From positions 186,001 through 250,000 of the forward strand of contig CAVWTN010000001.1 of assembly GCA_963757945.1 (NCBI GenBank): a DNA stretch of 64,000 bases, read 5' to 3'. Below the pieces are notes generated by a model, which saw only the letters and a list, made by a program, of their open reading frames with translations, was not told where the DNA came from and searched no databases. Position 1 is the stretch's first letter. Each line of letters begins with the position of its first letter. Made by a program: the position numbers and the translations under genes. Shown here piece by piece: positions 17,458 to 27,500 of the stretch. This DNA is from CAVWTN01 sp963757945 (GTDB lineage: Bacteria > Vulcanimicrobiota > Vulcanimicrobiia > Vulcanimicrobiales > Vulcanimicrobiaceae).

Positions 17458-18527
17458 AGCCGGCAATGCTGTTGCTCGCGGACGGCACGCGCTTCGAAGG
17501 CGAAGGGCTCGGCTACGACGCGCTCGCGCTCGGCGAAGCGGTGTTCTTCACCGGGATGACCGGCTATGAAGAGGCGCTGACCGATCCCTCGTACGCGGGG
17601 CAGCTGCTGACGTTCACCTATCCGCTGATCGGCAACTACGGCATCTCCGGGACCGCCGCGCAGCATCCGCGCGCGTGCGTCGCGGGCGCGATCGTCAAGC
17701 GCATCTCGCACCATCCCTCGCATCACCAGAGCATCATCGATCTGCCGACGTGGCTCACTCAGCAGCGCGTTCCGACGCTCGTCGGCATCGATACGCGGGC
17801 GCTGACGATCGCGCTGCGCGAGCACGGCACGATCCGGGCCGCGCTCGCCGTCGGAGAGAGCGCGATCGCGAGAGCCGAAGCGGCACTCGTTCCGTACGCG
17901 CGCGAGAGTTCGACCGTCGGGCTCGTCGCCGGCGTCGCCGCGCGCGAAGTTTCGACCTATGACGGGAGCGCGGACGGTCCGCACGTCGTGCTGATCGATT
18001 GCGGCGTGAAACGCGCGATCGTCCGCAATCTCGTCGACCGGGGCGCGCGCGTGACCGTCGTCCCCTACGAGGTGACGCGCGAAGAGATCCTCGCCTACAA
18101 GCCCGACGCGCTCGTGATCTCGCCGGGCCCCGGCGACCCGCAGGATCTCCCCGAGACGATCGAGCTGCTGCGCGGCTTCGTCGGGGAACTGCCGATGTTC
18201 GGCGTGTGCTTGGGCCATCAGCTGCTCGCGCTCGCCTGCGGTGGCACGACGTTCAAGCTTCCCTACGGGCACCGCGGCGGAAACCAGCCGGTCAAGGTCC
18301 TCGCCGGCGGCCACGTTCTGGTCACCGCTCAGAACCACGGCTACGCGGTCGACGGCGCGACGTTGCCGGCCGATCTGGAAGCGACGATGATCAACCTCAA
18401 CGACGGCACGAACGAGGGCTTCCACCATCGCCGCCTGCCGATCGCGGGCGTTCAGTTCCATCCCGAGGCCTCACCGGGGCCCGCGGACGCCCGCTATCTC
18501 TTCGGGACATGGCTCGAGCAGATCTGA
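17454..18527 (+). CDS. carA: carbamoyl-phosphate synthase small subunit
   Basis: CarA is the glutaminase subunit of carbamoyl-phosphate synthase. The 357-residue product has the N-terminal CPSase small-chain domain (LADGTRFEGEGLGYDALALG, FFTGMTGYEEALTDPSY) and a class I glutamine amidotransferase domain with the nucleophile Cys252 in GVCLGHQLLALACG and the His of GVQFHPEASPGP. Its partner carB is not adjacent but lies 6 kb downstream on the same strand, after the MoxR/Bat genes. It overlaps the following BatD-like gene by 19 bases. Confidence 0.97.
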   Translation: MKPAMLLLADGTRFEGEGLGYDALALGEAVFFTGMTGYEEALTDPSYAGQLLTFTYPLIGNYGISGTAAQHPRACVAGAIVKRISHHPSHHQSIIDLPTWLTQQRVPTLVGIDTRALTIALREHGTIRAALAVGESAIARAEAALVPYARESSTVGLVAGVAAREVSTYDGSADGPHVVLIDCGVKRAIVRNLVDRGARVTVVPYEVTREEILAYKPDALVISPGPGDPQDLPETIELLRGFVGELPMFGVCLGHQLLALACGGTTFKLPYGHRGGNQPVKVLAGGHVLVTAQNHGYAVDGATLPADLEATMINLNDGTNEGFHHRRLPIAGVQFHPEASPGPADARYLFGTWLEQI

Positions 18528-19435
18528 TCCGCGCCTGCGCCTGCGCGCTCGCGCTGTTCGGCGTCGCGTGCGGCGCGAACGCGGCGGCCGCCGGTCCGGC
18601 CGATGCGCTGCCGAGCTATCACGTCAAGGCGTTCGAGCTTGCCGGCGAGCCGGCCGGCGTCAAAGTCGGCGATCCGGTCCGCCTGACGCTGCGGATCCGC
18701 CTCGACGAGAAGGTGCAGGCGCTCGATCGCGTGACGCTGCCGAATCTCGGCGGCTTCGATTCGTACGGCGACGAGCGTCATTGCGTGCCCGCCGGACGCG
18801 GCAGCGAATGCACGGAGCTTTTGACCGTGCGCCCGACCGCGGCCGGGACGTACACGCTCGGCCCCGCGGTGTTCGAAGCGATCGACGCCGCGACCGGAAA
18901 GCCGAGCCGCTTCGAATCGAACGCCGTCACGGTCACGGTCGAACCGCGCGCGGTCACCTACGGTTCGCACCTGCCGCTCTATATCACGCTCACGATCTTC
19001 ATTCTGGCGCTGGCGACGATCGTGTTCGTCCTGCGCCAGCGCGTGGGTCCCGCCTTCGGGCGAGTGACCAGGATCGCTCCGGAGATCGTCGAGGAACCCG
19101 CGCCCGAAACGTCCACGACGTTGCCCAGAGCCGAGCCGCTCGACGACGAAGCGCGCTGGCGTTTGATCATGGCGAACCTCTCGGCGCGCCCATCCCGCGC
19201 GCGCGTGCTGATCGTGCGCACGGCGCTGCGCGAACGCCTCGGGGCGCGCGAGGACGAGACGTTCGGCGACCTGCTCGCGCGCTACGCCTCGACCGGCGAC
19301 GAGGCGCTGCTCGATGCCCTGCGCGCGATCGAACGCGCCGCGTTCATCGACGACGCGCATCTCAATGAGGCCGTCCGGGATGCGCTCGGGCCGCTCGACC
19401 GCTTCGCGCGCTCGTCGAGCCCGTACCGGCATTGA
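18509..19435 (+). CDS. BatD-like membrane-anchored protein
   Basis: The 308-residue product has a secretion signal (about 1-27, Ala-rich and ending near GANAAAAG), an immunoglobulin-like extracytoplasmic part (about 30-155; VKVGDPVRLTLRIRLDEKVQ is typical of BatD 'oxygen tolerance' proteins), one transmembrane helix (about 155-175, LYITLTIFILALATIVFVL) and a cytoplasmic helical tail. It is immediately followed by a MoxR ATPase, the usual partner of Bat proteins. It is short for BatD, which often has several such domains. Family assignment rests on architecture and neighbours, so it is moderately secure. The ATG at 18509 lies inside the end of carA. Confidence 0.65.
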   Translation: MARADLIRACACALALFGVACGANAAAAGPADALPSYHVKAFELAGEPAGVKVGDPVRLTLRIRLDEKVQALDRVTLPNLGGFDSYGDERHCVPAGRGSECTELLTVRPTAAGTYTLGPAVFEAIDAATGKPSRFESNAVTVTVEPRAVTYGSHLPLYITLTIFILALATIVFVLRQRVGPAFGRVTRIAPEIVEEPAPETSTTLPRAEPLDDEARWRLIMANLSARPSRARVLIVRTALRERLGAREDETFGDLLARYASTGDEALLDALRAIERAAFIDDAHLNEAVRDALGPLDRFARSSSPYRH

Positions 19436-20358
19436 GCGAGCGCCGGCCGAAGACCCTGCTCGACGCGCTGGCCGTGACGATCGTCGGCCAGCGGGCCGTC
19501 CTCGAGGCGCTCGTGCTGGCGGTGATCGCCGACGGCCACCTCTTGCTCGAGGGCCCGCCGGGCCTGGCGAAGACGCTCGCCTGCCGGGCGCTCGCGCGCG
19601 CGGTCGGGGGCAGCTTCAAGCGCATTCAATTCACGCCGGATCTGTTGCCCAGCGACATCGTCGGCACGCGCATCTTCGATCAGAAGAGCGGCGATTTCAC
19701 GACCTCGCTCGGCCCGATCTTCGCGAACATCGTGCTCGCCGACGAGATCAATCGCGCGCCCGCGAAGGTGCAATCGGCCCTGCTCGAAGCGATGCAGGAA
19801 CGCCAAGTGACGATCGGCCTCGAAACGCATGCGCTCCCGGATCCCTTCGTCGTGCTCGCCACGATGAACCCGCTCGAGCATGAAGGGACCTACGCGTTAC
19901 CGCTCGCCCAGAACGATCGGTTCCTGATGAAGGTGCTCGTCGGGTATCCGAGCGCGGAGGAAGAAGCCGGCATCGTGCGGCGCTTTGGGGGTGAGCCGCC
20001 GGAACTCCCGCGCGACATGGTCTCGATCGCCGACCTTGCGAGCTGGCGGCACGAAGCGCGCGCGATCTACGTCGAACCGCGCGTGATCGAATACGCCGTG
20101 CGTTTGGTCGGCGCGACGCGCGAAAAGCAGCCGTTCATCGAAGGCGGAGCGAGCCCGCGCGCGACGCTCGCGCTGATCGCGCTCGCGCGGGCTCGCGCCT
20201 TGCTGGAAGAGCGCGATTTCGTGTTGCCGGACGACGTGCGCGCCTGCGCGCTGGACGCGATGCGCCATCGCATCCAGCCGACGTATCAGGCGATCAAGGA
20301 AGGGATCGGCATCGATACGATCCTCGAACGCATCGTCGCGGCGGTGACGCCGCCCTAG
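19432..20358 (+). CDS. MoxR-family AAA+ ATPase
   Basis: MoxR ATPases act as chaperones with VWA-domain partners. The 308-residue protein has Walker A GPPGLAKT at 41-48, Walker B VLADEINRAP near residue 102, the sensor-1 ATMNP motif and the C-terminal lid domain with ALDAMRHRIQPTYQA. The TTG start overlaps the BatD-like stop (TTGA). The DUF58 and VWA genes normally found with it lie 2.4 kb downstream, past two minus-strand genes. Identity is secure; the client is unknown. Confidence 0.93.
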   Translation: MSERRPKTLLDALAVTIVGQRAVLEALVLAVIADGHLLLEGPPGLAKTLACRALARAVGGSFKRIQFTPDLLPSDIVGTRIFDQKSGDFTTSLGPIFANIVLADEINRAPAKVQSALLEAMQERQVTIGLETHALPDPFVVLATMNPLEHEGTYALPLAQNDRFLMKVLVGYPSAEEEAGIVRRFGGEPPELPRDMVSIADLASWRHEARAIYVEPRVIEYAVRLVGATREKQPFIEGGASPRATLALIALARARALLEERDFVLPDDVRACALDAMRHRIQPTYQAIKEGIGIDTILERIVAAVTPP

Positions 20359-20373
20359 CCCGGCGCAGCGCGT

Positions 20374-21114
20374 TCAGCGGCGAACGGCGCCGGCGGTGGT
20401 GCGTTGCAAGAACGCTTGCACGCGATCCCACGCGTCGGCGGCCTCGCGCGCCGCGATGCTCTCGCCGGAGGTGCGGAAGAACGAGTGTCCGACGTTCGGA
20501 TAGATCTGCACGTCGTGCGTCTTCCCGTGCGCCGCGAGCGTTTCGACGGTCGCGTCGATGTCGCTCTCGCCGATGAGCGCGTCGCGACCGCCGAACACGA
20601 GCAAGAGCGGCGCACGCAGCGCCGCGACGTCGTCGAGCGGCGCGCCCTCGCCGCTCGGCATCGGGGCCGTGATGCTCTGTCCGTAAAACGCGACCGCACC
20701 GACGAGCCCCGGCAGCGTCGCGGTCACGAACGCGGCCGTACCGCCGAACCCGAAGCCCCAGGTGGCAACACGCCCATGCTCCACGAACGGCTGCCCGTTC
20801 AGCCAATCGCGTGCCGCGCCGACGTCGCTGCGCAGGCCCGCTTTCGTGACCGCGCGCGTCGCCTCGGTTCCGTGCCGGCGGCCCTCTTCGGTGAACGGTT
20901 CGCGCAAGTCGGGGTGCGTGCGATGGAAGTAATCGATCGCGAGGCCGACGTAGCCCGTGCTCGCGAGGAGATCCGTGATCCGCCGCAACTCGTCATCGAA
21001 GCCGTACACGCCTTCCAGCACGATCGCCGCGGGGTGCCGTCCGCGGTCGGGGCGGGCCAGGTACGCCGTCATCGGCTGACCTTCGACGTCGATCGTCACG
21101 CGGGTTGTGATCAC
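20374..21114 (-). CDS. dienelactone hydrolase family protein lacking the nucleophile
   Basis: The 246-residue product has the alpha/beta-hydrolase layout of dienelactone hydrolases: AIVLEGVYGFDDELRRITD, the nucleophile-elbow region ATWGFGFGGTAAF, LLLVFGGRDALI with Asp178 and YPNVGHSFF with His210. Family members have Cys (or Ser) in the elbow, as GxCxGG. Here the corresponding residue is Gly122, encoded GGG at 20749-20751 on the minus strand. Either the protein is not a classical hydrolase or another residue serves. The gene lies with the DUF2723 gene on the minus strand, inside the otherwise plus-strand MoxR/Bat cluster. Confidence 0.8.
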   Translation of the reverse strand: MITTRVTIDVEGQPMTAYLARPDRGRHPAAIVLEGVYGFDDELRRITDLLASTGYVGLAIDYFHRTHPDLREPFTEEGRRHGTEATRAVTKAGLRSDVGAARDWLNGQPFVEHGRVATWGFGFGGTAAFVTATLPGLVGAVAFYGQSITAPMPSGEGAPLDDVAALRAPLLLVFGGRDALIGESDIDATVETLAAHGKTHDVQIYPNVGHSFFRTSGESIAAREAADAWDRVQAFLQRTTAGAVRR

Positions 21115-21147
21115 GCGATGCTCCTGTCGAAAGATGCGACTTTTGTC

Positions 21148-22668
21148 TTAGCGTGGACGCCCCTCGGCACCTCTGCCGGAGACCCGTGGCGCCGCGGGCG
21201 GGATGTAGCGATAGAGAAATCGATCCGGCACGCCCGGGATGACGCGCGCCGCTTGCCCGGCCTCGAGTTCGACGGGCAGCGGGCTCAGCAGGTAGATCGG
21301 CCTGCTGCGCGCCGTTTCGGGGGGCCAATCGGCGACCTCCTCCGGATGGGCGCTGACGATGATGCGCTCGGGGAGCGTCCCGTCGACGTAGGCGGCGTAG
21401 CCGAGCGTCGTCGCGTCCGACCAGACGGTCACGAGCGCGCTGCCGGGCGGAACGACGGCCGCGACGTCGCGGATGAAGGCCCTGCGCCCGCCCGCGGTCC
21501 GCTCGCGCAGCCGCTCGGTGTTGAACGAGAACGATCCGAACGCCGCGAGCGCCGCGAGCGCCAGGGCCGCCGGCTTCCAGAATTCGGCCCAGCGCGACGG
21601 GCGGAGCGCTTGCGGTGCCGCGGCGACCATCAGGCCCACGAACCACATGGAGAGCAACCGGTAACGGTCCGGCTCGGATTCGATCGCGAAAGCATAGGAG
21701 AACGGCAGCGCCCCCAGGCCCAGGACGGCCAGGACCAGGCACAACTCCGCGTCCCGCAACGCGAGCCCGGCGATCCCGGCGAACGCGAGCGCGAGCGCGA
21801 GCGGGCCGCATTGGTGTGCGATCATCGCGAGCCAGCGCAGCGCGTACGAACCGTAAGCCGTCCATTGGAAGGCGGCGGCCGCGCTTCTCCCTGCCGCGAA
21901 ATCGCTGCCCGTGACCTCGCGCAGAAAACCCGCCCGCGAGGCCGGGTGCAGGTAATCGAACAGGAACGAATCGACGCCGGGGAGCGCCGCGATCGGATCG
22001 AGGTGATGGGCGCCGACGTACAGCGAGCGCAGCGGCAGATAGGCGTAACTGCACAGGCACAGCAGCACGATCGCGACGCAGAGCGCCGGCGTGCGCGGCT
22101 CGACCCGGTGCCGTTCGTAATCCAGCACGACGAGCAGCACGAATCCCGGCACGAGCCAGAGCACCACGGGATGGACCGCCAGGCCCAGGCCCAGGCCCAA
22201 CGCCGCGAGCGCGAGCAGACGCCGTCCGCCGGCGGCGTGCCAGCGAACGAGCGCCCAGATCGTCAGCGCGCCGAAGAAGAGCGCGAGCGAGTGGACGTCG
22301 GCGCGCTGCGCGTTCCACCACGCCGCGCGGCCGAACGCGAACACGAGCGCGCCGCACAGCGCCGCAAACGGCGAGCACTCCAGCTCCCGCGCCGTTCGAT
22401 ACAGCAGCCAGCACGCGCCGGCCACGGCGGCCGCCGAGAGCAGGTTCAGGCGAAACGCGACGGTTCCGATCGCGAGCACGTGGCTCCACAGCCAGCCGCA
22501 CAGGACGTAGACCGGAAAACCCGTCGGGTGCGCGATTCCCAGAATGTACGGGACCGTCTGCATCTCAGCCGTGTCCCACTTGGAGGGCTCGGGCGAGATC
22601 GAAGCGAGATAGATTGCGAACGGCACCAAGAAGGCGAGCGGCTGCGCGGCGCGTGAGAGGATGCGCAC
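21148..22668 (-). CDS. DUF2723 multi-pass membrane protein (glycosyltransferase-like)
   Basis: DUF2723 proteins resemble GT-C glycosyltransferases, which use lipid-linked sugars at the outer face of the membrane. The N-terminal signature is clear: an acidic loop after the first helix, PSKWDTAEMQTVPYILGIAHPTGFPVY, here WDTAE followed by GIAHPTGFP. About ten hydrophobic helices follow (to about residue 400), then a soluble C-terminal domain. I place the start at GTG 22668 (506 residues); the frame is open to 22734, but the extra residues look like linker. The sugar donor and acceptor are unknown. Confidence 0.8.
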   Translation of the reverse strand: MRILSRAAQPLAFLVPFAIYLASISPEPSKWDTAEMQTVPYILGIAHPTGFPVYVLCGWLWSHVLAIGTVAFRLNLLSAAAVAGACWLLYRTARELECSPFAALCGALVFAFGRAAWWNAQRADVHSLALFFGALTIWALVRWHAAGGRRLLALAALGLGLGLAVHPVVLWLVPGFVLLVVLDYERHRVEPRTPALCVAIVLLCLCSYAYLPLRSLYVGAHHLDPIAALPGVDSFLFDYLHPASRAGFLREVTGSDFAAGRSAAAAFQWTAYGSYALRWLAMIAHQCGPLALALAFAGIAGLALRDAELCLVLAVLGLGALPFSYAFAIESEPDRYRLLSMWFVGLMVAAAPQALRPSRWAEFWKPAALALAALAAFGSFSFNTERLRERTAGGRRAFIRDVAAVVPPGSALVTVWSDATTLGYAAYVDGTLPERIIVSAHPEEVADWPPETARSRPIYLLSPLPVELEAGQAARVIPGVPDRFLYRYIPPAAPRVSGRGAEGRPR

Positions 22669-22781
22669 GTCGCCCGAGTTGGCCGCCGGCTTCAAGGGGC
22701 CCTCGCCGCCCGCGCGCGAACCTCGGCGGCACAAGGAGAACGGCTTCGCATCAGATCCTCGCGGCGCGCCTACGGCATGCG

Positions 22782-23564
22782 TTGCTGCGCGGCCCGCGCC
22801 GTCGCGGTCCGCGCGGTTCCGGCGCGGTGTCGCGCCGCCGTTCCGACGGCTACGAATTCGCCGAACTGCGCGCGTACGCGCCCGGCGACGATCCGCGGCG
22901 GATCGATTGGGCGGCGACCGCGCGCGCGGGCGACCTGCAGACGCGCGTCGTCTTCGAGGATCACGCGCTCGTCGTGGCTGCGGCCGTGGACGCTTCGGCG
23001 TCGATGTTCGTGGGCCGCACGCGCGCGCTCTATGACGTCGCCTGCGAGGCCGCGGGGATCTGGTACGAGGTCGTCCGCGACGGCGACCGGGCGCTGCGCA
23101 TCGTGGCCGGCGGCGTCGTGCGTTCGCGGGAGCTGCGGGCCGGCGCGCTCGCGCTGCAATGCGCCGGTGCGCGCGAGCCGCGCGGCACGCCGTTCGAGGA
23201 AACGCTCGCGCTCGCCGGTGCGATCGTGCCGCGCGGCGCAGCGTTGTTGCTCGTGTCGGATTTTTTCGAACTCGATACGTATCTCGACCGGATCGCGGCC
23301 TGCGCGGCGCGCGCCGATACGTTCGCGCTCGTCGCGCGCGATCCGTGGGCCGGCGGGCTCCCGCTCGGCGGCTTCGTGCGCCTGCGGGATGCCGAGAGCG
23401 GCGCGACGGCGCGCGTCTTCGTCGGCCCGAGCGAACGCGAGCGCTTTGCGCGCGGCGTTCGCGAACGCGAAGCGCGCGTGCGCGAGCGGCTGGAGGCCGC
23501 CGGCGTGACGGTGGGCCCGCTCGTCGAAGAGGCTCCCGAGATCTCGTTCGAGGCGTTCCTGTGA
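22782..23564 (+). CDS. DUF58 protein of the MoxR/Bat system
   Basis: DUF58 proteins accompany MoxR ATPases and carry a VWA-like fold. The product contains the defining motif YEFAELRAYAPGDDPRRIDW and a VWA-type core (AAVDASASMFVG, where DASAS resembles the MIDAS DxSxS). The start is unclear. TTG 22782 gives 260 residues. A longer frame from TTG 22614 would overlap the divergent DUF2723 gene. A good AAGGAGA lies at 22733-22739, but the only codon suitably spaced in frame is ATC at 22755, which would restore the family's usual N-terminal helix (ILAARLRHALLRG). The stop overlaps the GTG of the VWA gene. Confidence 0.85.
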   Translation: MLRGPRRRGPRGSGAVSRRRSDGYEFAELRAYAPGDDPRRIDWAATARAGDLQTRVVFEDHALVVAAAVDASASMFVGRTRALYDVACEAAGIWYEVVRDGDRALRIVAGGVVRSRELRAGALALQCAGAREPRGTPFEETLALAGAIVPRGAALLLVSDFFELDTYLDRIAACAARADTFALVARDPWAGGLPLGGFVRLRDAESGATARVFVGPSERERFARGVREREARVRERLEAAGVTVGPLVEEAPEISFEAFL

Positions 23565-24484
23565 GCTTCGCGCACCCGCTCTGGCTCGCCGGCGCCCTGC
23601 TCGCGGCGTTCGCCTTCGCGCGCCTCTATCGCACGCTCGAACGGCGCGCGGCCGGGCAGGCGCTGACGTATTCGAATCTCGCGTTCGCGCTCGAAGCGCT
23701 CGCGGCGCCGCGCTGGCCCGCGGCGCTGGTCTTCTGGGCCTGGATCCTCGGCGTCGGCGCGCTCGGTGTGGCGCTGGCCGGCCCGCGCCTGTGGGCGCTG
23801 GTCCCGGTGAAGGACGGGTCGGTCGTCCTGTGCATCGATACGTCGGGCTCGATGCGCGCGACCGACATCGTACCGACGCGCTCGATCGCGGCGCGCCGCG
23901 CCGCCGCCGCGTACGTCGATGCGGCGCCGGACGGCGCCCGGATCGGGATCGTCACGTTCTCTTCGAACGCGATCGTCATCGAGCCGCCGAGCGCGGATCG
24001 CGGCGAGGTGCGCGCCTCGCTCGACCGGATCCCGGAGCCCGACGGCGCGACGGCGATCGGCGATGCGCTCGCGCTCGCGGGCGAGCAGTTGACCTCGAGC
24101 GGGCGGCGCGTCGTGATCCTGATGACGGACGGCGTCAACAATCGCGGCGCGGACCCGGCGGAGGTCGCGCGCAAGCTCGCGGCCGCGGGGATCACGGTCT
24201 ACACGATCGGCATCGGGACCAGCGGCAGCGGCGAGTTGATCCCCGGCACGACCGAACCCGCGGATCTCGATCGTTCGGCATTGGAATCGATCGCGGAAAC
24301 GACCGGCGGCACGTACGCGGAAGTCGGCGACGCCGGTGCGCTCGAAGCGGCGTTCGCGGATCTCGCGCGGCGCACCGTCTGGGAGCCTCGGCGGGTCGAT
24401 GCCGCGCTCCCGTTCGCGTTCGCCGGCGGACTCTTGATGCTCGGAGGCTTCTTGGCGGGGTTCGCGACGGGGAAGTTCCCGTAG
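23561..24484 (+). CDS. BatA-like von Willebrand factor A membrane protein
   Basis: The 307-residue product has the BatA layout: a short hydrophobic N-terminal helix (FAHPLWLAGALLAAFAFA), a second helix (about 55-80), a VWA domain (about 87-265) with an intact MIDAS DTSGS at 93-97, a TSSNAIVIEPP-type core and a MTDGVNNRGA segment, and a C-terminal helix (FAFAGGLLMLGGFLAGF). BatA proteins are thought to present a metal-dependent protein-binding surface in the periplasm, controlled by MoxR. The GTG start overlaps the DUF58 stop. The next gene is carB, 66 bases away. Confidence 0.88.
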   Translation: MSFAHPLWLAGALLAAFAFARLYRTLERRAAGQALTYSNLAFALEALAAPRWPAALVFWAWILGVGALGVALAGPRLWALVPVKDGSVVLCIDTSGSMRATDIVPTRSIAARRAAAAYVDAAPDGARIGIVTFSSNAIVIEPPSADRGEVRASLDRIPEPDGATAIGDALALAGEQLTSSGRRVVILMTDGVNNRGADPAEVARKLAAAGITVYTIGIGTSGSGELIPGTTEPADLDRSALESIAETTGGTYAEVGDAGALEAAFADLARRTVWEPRRVDAALPFAFAGGLLMLGGFLAGFATGKFP

Positions 24485-24550
24485 CGCTTCGCCCGCGCAC
24501 GCGCTCGCGCAGCCGAGGACTCGCCTTGCCGGCGGCTAACAAAGGGCGGG

Positions 24551-27500
24551 ATGTCCCGGCGAAGCGTTCTCGTGATCGGTTCGGGTCCGATCGTGATCGG
24601 ACAGGCTGCCGAATTCGATTATGCCGGGGTTCAAGCGTGCCGGGCCCTGCGCGACGAAGGCCACCGCGTCATCCTCGTCAACTCGAATCCGGCGACGATC
24701 ATGACGGATCCCGAAGTCGCGGACGCCGTCTATCTCGAGCCGCTGACCGCGACCTCGCTCGCCGCGATCATCGAACGCGAGCGTCCGGATGCGCTCCTGC
24801 CGACGCTCGGCGGCCAGACCGGCCTCAATCTCGCGGTCGAACTCGACGAAGCGGGCACGATCGAGCGCTTCGGGATCGAGCTTCTCGGGACGCCGATCGA
24901 GACGATCAAGCTTGCGGAGGACCGCGCGCGCTTCAAGGAAGCGATGCTCGCGATCGGCGAGCCCGTGCCCGCGAGCGTCATCGTGACCGATATCGAAACG
25001 GCCGTCGAATTTGCGGCCGTTCACGAGTATCCGCTCGTCGTGCGGCCGGCCTACACGCTCGGTGGGACCGGCGGCGGCATCGTGCGCAGCGAGGCCGAAC
25101 TGCGCGAGACGCTCGGGCGGGGATTGGACGCCTCGCTGATCCACCAGGCTCTCGTCGAAACCTCGCTGCTCGGCTGGAAAGAGATCGAGTACGAAGTCCT
25201 GCGCGACCGCGCCGACAACTGCATCGTCGTCTGCAACATGGAGAACATCGACCCCGTCGGCGTTCACACGGGCGATTCGATCGTCGTCGCGCCCTCGCAG
25301 ACGCTCTCCGACCAGGAATATCAGATGCTGCGCAGCGCGAGCATCAACGTGATCCGCGCGCTGAAGGTGCAGGGCGGCTGTAACATCCAGTTCGCCTTGC
25401 ATCCCGAACGCAGCGAATACCAGATCATCGAGGTGAACCCGCGCGTCAGCCGCAGCTCGGCGCTCGCCTCCAAAGCCACGGGCTATCCGATCGCGAAGAT
25501 CTCGACGAAGATCGCGCTCGGCCAGACGCTCGATCAGATCGAGAATCCCGTCACCGGCGTCACGACGGCGGCCTACGAGCCGACGCTCGATTACTGCATC
25601 GTCAAGATCCCGCGCTGGCCCTTCGACAAGTTCCCGCGCGCCGACACGCGCTTGGGCACGCAGATGAAATCGACCGGCGAGGCGATGGGGATCGGGCGCA
25701 CGTTCGCCGCGGCGTTCATGAAGGCCGTACGGGGCCTCGATCTGGGCCGCGAGACGCTGACCGGCGGTGCTTACGAACTGCGGGACGACGACGATCTCGA
25801 ACCGCTCGTCGGCGAAGCGACGCACGAGCGCACGTTCGCGATCGCGGAGCTGCTGCGCCGCGGGCGCAGCGTCGAGGAGCTCGCGTTCGCTTCGAAGATC
25901 GATCCGTTCTGGCTGTACGAATACGCCGAACTCGTCGCGCTCGAGGAACGCTTGCGCAGCGCGCCGGCGGTCGCCGACGTGCGCCTCGCGCGCGAAGCCG
26001 GGTACGGACGCCTGGGCATCCAACGGCTCGCGGGCGTCGACGTCGCGGACGCGCTCGTGCAAGCGGCAAGCGACGCCTCGCCGCACGGCGAGGTCAGCTT
26101 CAGAATGGTCGACACGGCCGCCGCCGAGTTTCCGGCGCGCTCGCCGTATTACTACCTCTCGCGTTTCGAGAGCGACGAGATGCGCCGGCCCGCGAAGGAA
26201 GCGATCGTCGTCGTGGGCAGCGGCCCGATCCGGATCGGTCAAGGGATCGAGTTCGACTACTCGTGCGTGCATGCGGCCTGGGCGCTGCGCGAGGCCGGTC
26301 GCGCGGCCGTCGTCATCAACAACAATCCCGAGACGGTCTCGACCGATTTCGACATCTCCGACGTGCTCGTCTTCGAGCCGCCGGGGCCCGACGAAGTGCA
26401 GGCCGTTTACGAAGCGACGGGCGCGACCGGCGTGATGCTGGCGTTCGGCGGGCAGACGGCGATCAATCTCGCCGAAGAGCTCGCGCGGCGCGGCGTGCGC
26501 ATCGTGGGCAGCGATCGCACGAGCTTGGACATGGCCGAGGATCGCGACAAGTTCGACGACGCGCTGCAACGGCTCGGCGTCGCGCGGCCGAAAGGGCGCG
26601 GAGCGACGTCGTTCCGGCAAGCCCGCACGATCGCGCGCGAACTGGGCTTTCCCGTGCTCGTGCGGCCGTCGTACGTGTTGGGCGGGCGCGGCATGGAGAT
26701 CGTCTACAACGAGGGCCAACTGGCCTCGTACGTCGAGACCGCGCCGCCGATCACGCCCGGTGCGCCGCTGCTCGTCGACAAGTATCTGCCCGGGCTCGAA
26801 GTCGAAGTGGACGCCGTCTACGACGGCGACGACATCCTGATCCCCGGCATCTTCGAACACATCGAGCGTGCCGGGATCCATTCGGGCGATTCGATCAGCG
26901 TCTATCCCCCGCAGACGATCGCACCCGCGATGGAAGAGCGGATCGTGGCCGTCACGACGGCGATCGCGCGCGAGCTGCGCACCCGCGGCCTGATCAACAT
27001 CCAGTTCGTCATCCACGAAGGCGAACTCTTGATCATCGAAGCGAACCCGCGCGCGAGCCGCACCGTGCCGATCATCTCGAAGGCGACCGGCGTGAACCTC
27101 GTGGCGGCTGCGACGCGCGTGGCGCTCGGCGAGAAGCTGCGCGACATGCCGTACGGCACGGGGCTCGTGCCGCACGCCCCGTTCACGGTCGTCAAGATCC
27201 CCGTGTTCTCGTTCGCGAAGATGCGCGGCGTCGAGACGATGCTCGGGCCCGAAATGAAATCGACGGGCGAAGTGCTCGGCATCGACGCGACGTTCGCAGG
27301 CGCGCTGCGCAAAGGATTCATCGCCGCGGGGCTGCGCCTCCCCAGCGGCGCCCAGGGTGAACGCAAGGCGCGCATCATCGCGACGATCTCGGACGGCGAG
27401 AAGCCGCTCGGCGTGGAGATTCTCAAGCGGTACGCCGCGCTCGGCCACGAGATCGTCGCGACGGACGGAACCTACCGGGCGCTCACCGCGGCCGGGATCC

